64,000 nucleotides of DNA from Lithodes maja (taxonomy: Eukaryota > Arthropoda > Malacostraca > Decapoda > Lithodidae): contig JBAKBP010004294.1 of NCBI GenBank assembly GCA_037953745.1, positions 1-64,000 on the forward strand. The letters run 5' to 3'. Both the position numbers and the translations under genes were made by a program. The notes under the pieces were generated by a model, which was not told the origin of the DNA, ran no database searches, and saw nothing but the letters and a program-made list of their open reading frames with translations. Positions within the stretch are counted from its first letter, which is position 1. Every line of letters begins with the position of its first letter. Of the stretch, positions 20,090 through 28,934 are shown piece after piece.

Positions 20090-20284
20090 CCCCTTCCGTC
20101 CGATATGCGTTTTTGTCTCGCATTCGGGTTACCGCCGGACGATTTTTACAAACTTATGACCGGTCTCTACGGATCAAAAGGTGAAGTACACAACTAACCC
20201 TTTTGACCCCAGAGATAGTTCACAAGTATTCAAATCGTCCGGGGGTAGCTTGGGCAGAAACGAAACTGTATCAGACAGAAAGAG
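20090..20284. mobile_element. TTAA-type MITE with ~68-bp terminal inverted repeats
   Basis: The left arm starts CCCCTTCCGTCCGATATGCG, the right arm read inward CTCTTTCTGTCTGATACAGT. Both arms continue through a shared CCGGACGATTT and ACTT(A/G)TGA. The flanks are TTGA (20086-20089) and TTAA (20285-20288). The centre is a few tens of bases, so the element is nearly a perfect foldback. Confidence 0.7.
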
Positions 20285-20444
20285 TTAATATTTGGTTTAG
20301 TTTGTTGGAAGGGAACCAGCTTAATGTCTAAAAGTCTTGGAGTCTTGGAATGCTTGAATTGAATGATGTGTGGGTCGATTCGATGTGTGTGTGTGTATCA
20401 ATTCATGTGTTCTAAAAAGACCAGAGACCAAGACATCCAAAAAG

Positions 20445-20600
20445 TATTCCAAATATTCTTAATCTGTTTAGCAGATTATTTCAAATGTTCATAATCTGTT
20501 TAGCAGATTATGTTTACTATTTCAAATGTTCATAATCTGTTCAGCAGATTATGTTATGACTATTTCAAATGTTCATAATCTGTTTAGCAGATTGTTTTGA
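20445..20600. repeat. Four tandem hairpins (CATAATCTG loop CAGATTATG)
   Basis: Four repeats of ATTTCAAATGTTCATAATCTG followed by TTTAG or TTCAG and CAGATTATG. Each has a 6-9-bp perfect stem around a 5-base loop. Confidence 0.8.
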
Positions 20601-20862
20601 CAGTGCAGACTATGTCTATGCTTTGTCTATAAATCTATTTGTGCATGCTTTGTGTTTAATGCAACTTTTTGTACCAAGATATATATATACCGTAGTACTC
20701 CTTGAATTATAGCAGTCATACTTTCCAAGTTTGTATTAATTTTGACTGTAATCTCTAAATTTACAAATCTAAGCTTAATTTGATCCTTAGTAATTTTCTT
20801 GGTACAAATCTTGGCAGTAATTCTATTTATATATAAAGATTATCACACAGAGGTTTCATTGA

Positions 20863-21212
20863 AGGGGGAAGGGTTTATATTTTTGGTCGATTATTTCACA
20901 TTTATTTTTTTTATTTCCTCCCTAGACCTCTATCGACTAGAATAAACATCCATTAAGTCCCCCTTCAAGATTAATTTGTACATTTTTCAGTAGAAAAATT
21001 TCCTGTGTTCTTCCAAAATGTCAAGCTTTCTATTGCTCGCCAGGAAACAAATCTACTTTACTGTAATAGCACGAAAGGTCATAATATTGACAAAGAAATG
21101 GGGCGATAGGTCTTAAAATCGACAAAATAGTGGGGCAAACGTCTTGAAATGTCATAACTAATGGGGATAAGCATGAGGAAGAAAGGGGATCAGAAAAAGG
21201 GCCCATCTCCCC
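20863..21212 (+). mobile_element. F2 MITE with TTGA on both sides
   Basis: TTGA at 20859-20862 and 21213-21216. The left end is AGGGGGAAGGGTTT, the right end TCTCCCC. The interior has GTCAAGCTTTCTATTGCTCG then CCAGGAAA. The flanks may be a mutated TTAA or a true TTGA target. Confidence 0.6.
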
Positions 21213-21216
21213 TTGA

Positions 21217-21880
21217 AGTCCCCCACAACCAAAGTGTGATAATCTCTTTAAGTTAAGTGTCCACCTGGTGAAGTTCATGGGCCATTTTTTGTCTGGTATT
21301 TTCGGGTAGAAGAAATTAAGTTCTCCCACATTATATGAAAAGAATTATTTAGATCTGTCAGTTACTAAGACTACTAATTAATTGAAAAGTAATATATCCA
21401 TTTCAACTGTCTGTAAAGTTTAAGAAAATACAGTAGTTAATTTAAAAGAGTAAAAGAAAATGCTTTGTTTGAAATAGACAACGAAAATATGAAACAAAAA
21501 TGGCCTGTGACTTTTTAATGTAAAGCTTTAAATATAACTAAATCTCAATGTAAGCTTAATGTAACTGTAAATATAACTAAAACTTAATATAACTTAATCT
21601 TAACTGTAAATGTAAGCTTCGGCACTAAACCTAAGCATCATAATCACTTAACGTAGAATTTAACGTGAACCTTCTGTTCCTGCCCAACGCTACGCATCCA
21701 TCACCTCCGCAGCACTCCTCCCGTCCCTTCACATCGGACATCGTTTTAGCCTGGAACATCCTACAGTAAAAGGGGGTGGGGCGGCTGATTTGTACTCGCT
21801 GGCCTAATTAGTACGCATTGGTGAGAATGCTACCGGTACCCACAGAAACTTGGGTCATGGCCTTCCTTAGGGACTTTGCT
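21217..21880. other. Non-coding; nothing recognised
   Basis: Contains short repeats of 'aatataacttaat/taatctaaatgtaagctt' near 21540-21620 and a GC-richer patch at 21665-21790 with no frame. Confidence 0.35.
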
Positions 21881-22165
21881 TGAGACTAGTAAAGGGTCAA
21901 ATATATGATAGTTTGTTACATTTTGGGACTATTAATGTCAGATTGTGTGATAGTTTTGTTTGAGACTAGTAAAGGGTCAAATATATGATAGTTTGTTACA
22001 TTTTGGGACTATTAATGTCAGATTGTGTGATAGTTTTGTCCATTTTGAGACTAGTAATGGGTCAGATTATACGATAGTTGGGTCAATTTTGAAACTAATG
22101 GGTCAAATTGTATGATAACATCGTTAATTTTGAGACTATCAATGGGTTAAATTGTACGATAGTTT
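21881..22165. repeat. 80-bp tandem duplication followed by diverged 40-bp units
   Basis: TGAGACTAGTAAAGGGTCAA starts at 21881 and 21961, and the 80-bp units are identical. Degenerate half-units (TTTTGAGACTA.TAATGGGTCA) continue to 22165. Confidence 0.9.
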
Positions 22166-22345
22166 GGTTTGGTATTTTTTAAGAATTATATTAATTTAAC
22201 ATTTAACTGGGGGCATTTTAGTGTTATCAATACAGCATACAAATCAGCCAGTCTCCGCTACCCTGCCCCCACCACCACCACCATCACTTAGTCAATTGGC
22301 TGAGGTGAGTCTGTTCCTGTTCATGGTTTCCAGCAACTCTACCAA

Positions 22346-22445
22346 TAGATCTCAACCAGGGGCGAACAAACCAGTGCTAACTTAACCTAACTGTATTGGT
22401 TGATGTGGCACTGGTTGATGAGAGCTACTGGTCGATACGGTCTAC
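22346..22445. repeat. Inverted repeat related to 3968-4085
   Basis: AGATCTCAACCAG.GGC...GCACTGGTTGATGAGAGCTA forms a foldback around CTAACTTAACCTAACTG. Confidence 0.4.
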
Positions 22446-22889
22446 TGGTTTCTGGAGTTGTGCGGTCACCACTGTCATCTGTAACCAGAAATTGTGGAAA
22501 ACCTTTTTATTCCAGCTCTTAAGATTTGGCAAGCGGAATTTGTATCGTATGGTTTTTGATAGACTTAAACTTTGAAAAGATATTCAATTGTTTTTGTATT
22601 TTGTTTTTCATATTCCATAAGTAATGATCGTAAAAGTAACAAATCTGATAACTAAATTTTTTCCATATTACATTTATAAGTACTGTACTGATTATAAGTA
22701 ACGAACCTGATAATATATTGATTTTTTTGTTTGTATACCGAGATGATCGTAAAAGTAACAATTCTTGGTAATTAATTAATAATCTATTGGTTTTGTATAG
22801 TTACTACAGTTAGGACTAATATTTTTCTTCTAGGTGACCGATTTTGTTGTTCGTGGTATCTCGCGGTTTTCAATAATTTTGCTAAATTT
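22446..22889. other. AT-rich; a short duplicated block only
   Basis: 'gatcgtaaaagtaacaa(a/t)tct' occurs at 22626 and 22744. Confidence 0.35.
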
Positions 22890-23005
22890 TATTTATTTTA
22901 CAGGTACCTCACATTTTCTTTAATTTGACAGGTACCTCACTTATTATTTTCTTGCAGGTACCTCACATTTTCTATCCTCTTGCAGGTACTGTACCTCACG
23001 GTTTT
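22890..23005. repeat. ~35-bp tandem repeat, 4 units with CAGGTACCTCAC
   Basis: Four copies of (A/G)CAGGTACCTCAC followed by TTTTCTTTAAT/TCTT spacers; one has GGTACTGTACCTCAC. Confidence 0.8.
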
Positions 23006-23149
23006 CTTTAATCTTAGAGTAATTACGTTGAAGGGGATGTTGAAAGTGCTATCCTCTCACTTGCTGTACGTCATCGCTAGGATACCTTCTTTGGCTTCTA
23101 ACGTGCCCTTAACTTTTCAGGTGGCAATTTCTTTTCTAAACTATTATAA

Positions 23150-23256
23150 TCAACCTACTACGTCCACAACACTCCTTGAGAACTTTGTGGGAAAACCCGG
23201 TCTCAGCCGCTCGGGGCTGTTCGGCCTGGCACCTTAGGGAACGACTACTACTACTT
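23150..23256 (+). mobile_element. AAC-type LINE 3' end, ACT-tailed variant
   Basis: 'ctccttgagaactttgtgggaaaacccggtc' then CTCGGGGCTGTTCGGCCTGG and (ACT)n. It matches the end of the LINE at 42262-42345. Confidence 0.7.
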
Positions 23257-23452
23257 CCCGGGCGTTTCCTCGCCCTCCTCGGCTCCCCGCCATGGAGTGG
23301 CATCGGTCACTCGGGCTTTATTGTGGTCGGCAGTGAGGGTTCTGTGGGGGGCGCTCGGTTATGGCCTTGGCCTTGCTCGGGGCCTTGGGGCTGTTCGGCC
23401 AGGCAGCTTGGGGAACAGCAACAACAACAACTACTACTACTACTACTACCTT
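23257..23452 (+). mobile_element. Second AAC-type LINE 3' end, adjacent
   Basis: 'cccgggcgtttcctcgccctcctcggctccccgccatggagtggc' through CTGTTCGGCCAGGCAGCTTG, then (CAA)n and (ACT)n. It belongs with 25905-26205 and 35468-35880. Confidence 0.75.
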
Positions 23453-23648
23453 CTACGTAAGGAAGACTCGCCCAGAAGCTCTTAACTGCTCTTACGTGGA
23501 TCGACCCCCTTCCTTCCCAGCAACTCGTGAGAAGATGGGAAGATGTTGGAGAGCTTCAATCAACCCTGTGTGCTTGTGATTGAATGGAGGATTAAGTGTT
23601 TGAGGCATTAAGGGGATAGGATGAAATGATTTACTAAGAATGGAGGAT

Positions 23649-23672
23649 GGGGGGGGGGGGGGGGGGGGGGGG
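23649..23672 (+). repeat. Poly-G run of 24
   Basis: It lies where the paralogous segment at 25395 reads GTGGAGGGAGCTG, so a short G-rich word expanded. Confidence 0.95.
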
Positions 23673-23842
23673 TGAACTGCACGTAGGGGTGGACCTAGAA
23701 TGACGTGGGCTCGGGCACTCAGGTCCGATCTCAAAATAAAGAACTTGACAACAGAGACAGCCCTTGACAGGGCCGCCTAGAAAGCTGCCATTTAGTACGT
23801 GAGACTGTAACAACATTCTCTGGACAAAACGGTCTTTAAACT
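23673..23842 (+). repeat. Dispersed repeat, copy 1 (paralogue at 25395-25540)
   Basis: GAACTGCACGTAGGGGTGGA ... CAGGTCCGATCTCAA ... CTGGACAAAACGGTCTTTA matches the block at 25395-25540. Confidence 0.7.
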
Positions 23843-23869
23843 TGATAGAATGATTGACTAAATTATTGA

Positions 23870-24255
23870 CTAAGAATGATGAAAGGATTGAGTTAAGAAT
23901 GAAGTGTGAAAAAGTGGAGGATTAAATGATTGGATAAGAAAAGGATCAACTAAGTGAAGTTTGAAGATTCTAATTCTGATTGGATGTATTTTTAGGGGAA
24001 TATCACGCCCAATAGGAATAAGGGATTGGAAAATTGGAGAAAAAAGGATGGATAGAGATGTTTGAGGCATATGGGATTTGGAAAGTTCAGAGAAAGTGGA
24101 AAGTGATGTTTGTAGTAGTGGGTTGAGGAATAAGTGATTGGAAAGTTGGAGAAGGACTGGTGGGAAGTGATGCTTGGAGTGAATTGAATTAGGGATTGGA
24201 AAATGGGAAAAAATATGGAAAGTGATGTTCGGAGTGAGTTAGTGATTAGGGGGAA
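23870..24255. repeat. Degenerate ~60-bp tandem repeat
   Basis: Repeated words 'ggattggaaaa(t/g)tgg(a)gaaaa' and 'aaagtgatgtttg' occur at about 24020, 24075, 24140 and 24195. Confidence 0.55.
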
Positions 24256-24399
24256 AAGCGCAGTAGAGAAAATTAAAAGCAACAAAATGGAGTTCGAGTT
24301 GCGAGTGCATGTCGTTCTAGTTTAAGGGATGGATATGGTGAAATGTAGGCAGCTTAACTTGACTAAGGAGCAGGAGTTGAGTGACTGGTGTACAGTAAC

Positions 24400-24817
24400 T
24401 GGTAGAGAGTGGAGTTACTGGTAGATTGTGGTGGTTTGGTCATGGCAAGAGGATGACTGGCTTAAGTTTATCAATAGTATGGATGGCTTGGGTCATGTGG
24501 GCAAAATGGATGACTGGGTGGAGTATGTTAAGTAAGGGAGTTGACATTAGATGGTCTGGAAAGCGGGGAAAACTGGATGAAGTGCGTCAATACAGTACTA
24601 CAGGAGTCTAAATTTGAGAGTCGGTAAACTAAGACTTGGGACGATACAGGGAGGAAGGATCAAAGTTAGGGAATAATGACAGGGATGCAGACTAGGGACG
24701 ATAAGCGAAGGAAGGATCAAAGTTTGACGACATAACAGGGACGCATAGGTACAGTGTAATATGGAGACTGAACTTAGTATACCCGTGCAGAACCTAGTCT
24801 AGCCTTTCCACGGATAC
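24400..24817 (+). pseudogene. Strongly decayed LINE C-terminal region, copy 1
   Basis: GTGGTGGTTTGGTCATGGCA encodes WWFGHGKRM, the counterpart of RWFGHMERM in the RTE-like LINE. The later words 'aagacttggga.gatacagggagga(a)ggatcaaagttag' recur at 25548. There are many stops. Confidence 0.45.
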
Positions 24818-24822
24818 AGATA

Positions 24823-25065
24823 ATAATAATAATAATAATAATAGTTCTTAAAGCTAGCGCATGCTAAGCTAGCTAAGGATAGCTCAATAAGGCCGATTAG
24901 GCGTATTTCCATTGGGGTCCTGTACTACTATCCCATCCCTTTGCTCATGAGGGATGGTAACGACTCAGTGCTTGTGAAAAATCTTTAATGCGCCGAGCGT
25001 GGGCGCGAACCCGGGCCTTCTGGGTGGAAGTCCGAGGCGCTAGTCACTACACCAAGCGAGCCGCT
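24823..25065 (-). mobile_element. tRNA-derived SINE with (ATT)n tail and 5-bp target duplication
   Basis: On the minus strand the head at 25065-24990 reads GCGGCTCGCTTGGTGTAGTG then ACTAGCG (A box) and GGCCCGGGTTCGCGCCC (B box). The body runs to an (ATT)n tail, seen as AATAAT at 24823-24842. AGATA flanks it (24818-24822, 25066-25070). The paralogous block at 25632-25655 has the unoccupied site GATACAGATACCAGACTAG. Confidence 0.8.
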
Positions 25066-25070
25066 AGATA

Positions 25071-25655
25071 CCAGACTAGTTATTCCCTAATAGATAATAA
25101 GCAGAAAGAATTGAAACGATTTGAGTGGGGTGTGGACAATCTATCATGGAGTACTAATATCGAGAGAACGGATGATGACGGTGAAGTGTCAAAACTACGG
25201 GAGTCTATTATAAAGTCTGTAAACTGAGATGGATATGTGAGGTTAACCTCGGGGACAGGGTATAGTGAGGAATGAAGGTGGCGTTTGGGCATTAGGAGCA
25301 TCAGTGAAGTGATGCGCACAAACCGACTTGGTTGGTTTGGACACGTGGAGAGAATAGATGATCAGAACAGGTGAAGAAATGCTGGACTGTGAACGTGGAG
25401 GGAGCTGCGCGTAGGGGTAGACATGGTATCAGGTATTCCGGTCCGATCTAATATAGAACTTGACAGCAGAGGCTGCCATTTAGGACAAGAGACTATAACC
25501 ACACTCTCTGTGGACAAAGCGGTCTTTACATTTTTATGTATTAGAACTAAGACTTGGGTTGATTCATGGAGAAACAATCAAAGTTAGGGGACATGACAGG
25601 GAGGCATGGGGTGAGTACAGACTTTGGTATACTGATACAGATACCAGACTAGTTA
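25071..25655 (+). pseudogene. Strongly decayed LINE C-terminal region, copy 2
   Basis: TTGGTTGGTTTGGACACGTG encodes GWFGHVERIDD, again like the LINE C-terminus. It contains the paralogue (25395-25540) of 23673-23842 and the sequence 'aagacttgggttgattcatggagaaacaatcaaagttaggggacatgacagggaggcat'. There are several stops. Confidence 0.45.
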
Positions 25656-25904
25656 TTGAGGATATTATACACACAATGATGCGGTTTTTACCACCATGCA
25701 CTCCCTGCTCAAGAGCTGGGCTAGGGTGGGTGGGTGGGTTAGGGACTTCAGTGAACAGTTGCCACAGATTGCTGGACTGTACCATCCACCAACAGCACTG
25801 TCGTCTGCCAATAACGCACACTGGCTGGCCTGAGACTCAAACCATCAACCTCACAATATGGAGGGATATTACACACACACTCACTCCTCGTGGCATAACA
25901 GATA

Positions 25905-26205
25905 ATCTTCCGTGGATTGACCTCCCAATCTACCATGATTGGAAGCCAAAGCGTCACATTTTTCCTTTGCCCCTCAACTTTCTCTTCATAATTGCTGAGG
26001 GGCACAGGGCCCTGGGTGGGGCTTTGGTTTCCCGGGCGTTTCCGCACCCTCCTTAGCTCCCCGCCATGGAGTGGCTTCGGTCACCCAGGCTTTATTGTGG
26101 TCGGCAGGGAGGGTTCTTTGGGGGCGCTCGATTATGGCCTTGGCCTTATTCGGGGCCTTGGGGCTGTTCGGCCAGGCAGCTTGAGGAACAACAACAACAA
26201 CGTGT
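25905..26205 (+). mobile_element. AAC-tailed LINE 3' end (about 300 bp)
   Basis: 'gacctcccaatctaccatgattggaagcc' through TTTATTGTGGTCGGCAGGGA and GGGGCTGTTCGGCCAGGCAG to AACAACAACAACAAC. The same segment occurs inverted at 35468-35760. Confidence 0.8.
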
Positions 26206-26206
26206 C

Positions 26207-26342
26207 TGGCTCACAACCAGAAGGTCCTGAGTTAGAGACCCGAATGGGGAAGAGACATTTGGGCAAGTCTCCTAACGGTGTAGCCTCTGTCCGCCTAGCA
26301 GTATAAATAGGAACCTGGTAAAAGTGGACGGAGTTGTGACGT
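26207..26342 (+). mobile_element. tRNA-derived SINE (family S2), 5' part, interrupted
   Basis: A half tRNA-like head with GAGTTAGAGACCC, then the body 'gggcaagtctcctaacggtgtagcctctgtccgcctag ... aacctggtaaaagtggac', as in 33848-33930. The 3' part continues at 26891. Confidence 0.65.
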
Positions 26343-26890
26343 GTGGTGGTGGCGGCTGGATCTATCAGAGTGAGGGTTGGTGTCCTCTACTTCCCATAGC
26401 CGTTTTCTGACTGTACCTTTATCATAATTCTTATTTCTAACTTTTTTCTTGAGTGGTGAAGGCAGTGGGGCCATAATGGTGTGCCCCATGTTTCCCTAGT
26501 GTCTTACTCTCACAGCCCACTGGCACAAGTTGGCCTTTCTCTCTCTGGCGTAGGGATGCGGCGACCCCACCGCCCACCACTTTGGTGGTGCAATCAGCCT
26601 CTGGAGCAGTGGACCACTGGTTCCTATTTCCAGAAAATTCCTGTGCTTGGTATGCTTCCAGCCAGGGCCCCACTGGGGTAAATAAAATGGCCAAACAGTG
26701 GTGGAACTGCCATCCGGGTGAGGGACTGCTCTGGGTCTGCTCCTTCAGTGTTCATGGTTATAATCCACCGAGTGGAAATGGCAATGTGGAGTGGGTCAGT
26801 CTGGGCATGTCTGGGAGCCTGGAGGCAGTTTCTGCCATGGCCATCCCTTTTGGGGCGCTTCCTCTGAAAGCGAGGAGTCAGATTTGATGA
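26343..26890 (+). mobile_element. ~550-bp element inserted in an S2 SINE (GATGA-tailed)
   Basis: It starts TGGTGGTGGCGGCTGGATCT and ends 'agtcagatttgatga'. An inverted copy lies at 36560-37110. The flanks TGTGACGT (26335) and TGTGATGT (26891) look like a target duplication with one mismatch. Short frames are conserved between the two copies only as nucleotide similarity. Probably a LINE 3' end or SINE; the first 90 bp are also shared with 35800-35880. Confidence 0.65.
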
Positions 26891-27010
26891 TGTGATGTCC
26901 CCTCTGGTGGTTGGTGGTACCTAAGCCTTTGGGTGAGACTGGTACCGTACAGATCAACCCAAGTCTTTAATTTCAGATGTCGCCGATTGATTAATAGACT
27001 ACTCACATCC
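26891..27010 (+). mobile_element. S2 SINE, 3' part
   Basis: 'gtacctaagcctttgggtgagactggtaccgtacagatc ... cagatgtcgccgattg ... agactactcacatccacagcc' matches 34015-34145. Confidence 0.65.
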
Positions 27011-27237
27011 ACAGCCACGATACAATAACACATGACATTAATATACTACACTCACATGCACAGCCACGATACAATAACACATGACATTAATAGACTACAC
27101 TCACATCCACAGCCACGATACAATAACACATGACATTAATAGACTACACTCTCATCCACAGCCACGATACAATAACACATGACATTAATAGACTACACTC
27201 ACATCCACAGCCACGATGCAATAACACATGACATTAA
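26997..27237. repeat. 49-bp minisatellite, about 5 units, derived from the S2 SINE 3' region
   Basis: The unit AGACTACACTCACATCCACA then GCCACGATACAATAACACAT and GACATTAAT. The first unit is continuous with the SINE sequence. One more unit lies at 27663-27710, beyond a MITE. Confidence 0.9.
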
Positions 27238-27658
27238 CCCCTTATTGGCGGTGCTCGACTTAAGTCGTGCACCAATTTGCAGCAAGTTAGGAGCATTATT
27301 AAGGCTTTTAAAGGGTTAAAATAGAGTGCAAATGGCCGGGAGCACAGCGGGCCAGACAGCCGACTCCCAGGGCTTACCGCCGCCCATTAACTCATGTTCC
27401 CTGTGTTCTCGAGAGGCCGGCAGTGTAGCCAGTAGTGAGCATAGGTGGGAGAAATATACCGCTATACGCTAAACTCCCATGTTCATGGCACCACTGCAAG
27501 AGAACCACGAGTGCTACGTAGCTCGTTCTGGTCTCATTTTGAAGCTTTTAGCGCCTAGTTTTTGCTGAATACATTTCTTTTCATGCAGATACTTGATTGA
27601 TCATTCAGGAGGGCCTGAATATGACCAAATGAGCTCAAAACACCCCACTAGACAAGGG
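27238..27658. mobile_element. TTAA MITE inside the 49-bp array, with verifiable empty site
   Basis: The junctions are ACATTAA/CCCCTTATTGGCGG and CACCCCACTAGACAAGGG/TTAATAGACTAC. Every other unit of the array reads ACATTAATAGACTAC, so TTAA (27234-27237, 27659-27662) was duplicated on insertion. The ends CCCCTT...AAGGG are inverted. A TTAA duplication is the signature of piggyBac elements; there is no transposase gene in the 421 bp. Confidence 0.85.
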
Positions 27659-27800
27659 TTAATAGACTACACTCACATCCACAGCCACGATACAATAACG
27701 CATGACATGCACTTCACGCAATACATATCCAGTTAAGGAGGCGCGATAATGAGCTGAAGCTCGCATTGCGTGGAATCCCCTTTACAAACAATTTGGTGAA

Positions 27801-27828
27801 TTACACACACACACACACACACACACAT
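27801..27828. repeat. (CA)n microsatellite
   Basis: About 14 CA units. Confidence 0.95.
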
Positions 27829-27834
27829 AAAGGG

Positions 27835-28237
27835 AGATGGTACCAACGATAACCAAGCCGCCTATCAACAAGGTAAGTACTATCAACCCACCTTTTATAG
27901 TAGATGTATGTATGTATGTATATACTGAGGCACATACCCCATAGATGGTACCAATGATAACCAAGCCGCCTATCAACAAGGTAAGTACTATCAACCCACC
28001 TTTTATAGTAGATGTATGTATGTATGTATATACTGAGGCACATACCCCATAGATGGTACCAATGATAACCAAGCCGCCTATCAACAAGGTAAGTACTATC
28101 AACCCACCTTTTATAGTAGATGTATGTATGTATGTATATATATACTGAGGCACATACCCCATAGCTTAAGTACTATCAACCCACCTTTTATAGTAGATGT
28201 ATGTATGTATGTATATACTGAGGCACATACCCCATAG
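27835..28237. repeat. 108-bp tandem array, 3 full and 1 partial unit
   Basis: Units start AGATGGTACCAA(C/T)GATAA at 27835, 27943 and 28051; the partial unit begins near 28164. Each ends (GTAT)n, ACTGAGGCACATACCCCATA. That ending equals the start of the dispersed repeat continuing at 28238 and seen again at 36010. Confidence 0.95.
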
Positions 28238-28500
28238 CTGGGGGTGGCCGACTCCAGACATATACCGAACAGGGGACAACATATAAAGTTCCAATTCTTA
28301 AGGTCCGGAACCACTTTCGCATTTTCCTCGCCCCTTTCTCTGTCTCATCTAGTGGGGTTCATTTTGCAAGGGGAGTAGGATTCATAGCTTCCCGACCCCA
28401 AAATAAATAGTAGTACAGTAAAAGAGACCGATACATCTAAGGTTGGGTAGAGGAAGCCAAACCTCACTCTGGATAGGACCAGGCCTCGCCCAAAAACATT
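28238..28500 (+). repeat. Dispersed repeat K, copy 1 (paralogue at 36026-36260)
   Basis: GCTGGG(G/A)GTGGCC, 'aaagttccaa(t/c)tctta', 'ggttgggtagagga(a/t)gccaaacctcactct' are shared in order by both copies. Confidence 0.7.
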
Positions 28501-28599
28501 AGGTAGTGCATATAACTGAACTATTTATATATTCTATAGCGGGATTGCAGTGCTGTATTATATATAGGACTTGCTCCCTAAATGTAATATAGATCTTAA

Positions 28600-28886
28600 A
28601 GGGGATTTTGTTTAGTTTTCCTCCCTACACCTCCATTAAGCTTGAGAAAAATTACCCCTATGACCCCCTTAGGACGAATTTGTGCATTTTTCGTTAGAAA
28701 AATGTCCTGGCCAAAGGCCATTTTTCTCATAAATTGCTGGCTCGTTGCTCGCCAGGAAATAATAGGCACCTAAGTTGCATGAAGGGTCTTAATATTGACT
28801 ATGAAATGGGGCAAAAGTCTTAAAATCAGCAAACTAATAGGGTTAAAATATGAATAAAGGGATCCACAAACATCAAAAACCTCCCC
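28600..28886 (+). mobile_element. F2 MITE, flanked by TTAA
   Basis: TTAA at 28596-28599 and 28887-28890. The ends are AGGGGATTTTG and AAACCTCCCC. The core TTGCTCGCCAGGAAATAATA is the family landmark. Confidence 0.75.
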
Positions 28887-28934
28887 TTAAACCATAATTG
28901 ACAGTATATAACTAATGGGTCCACATGTGTTCAA

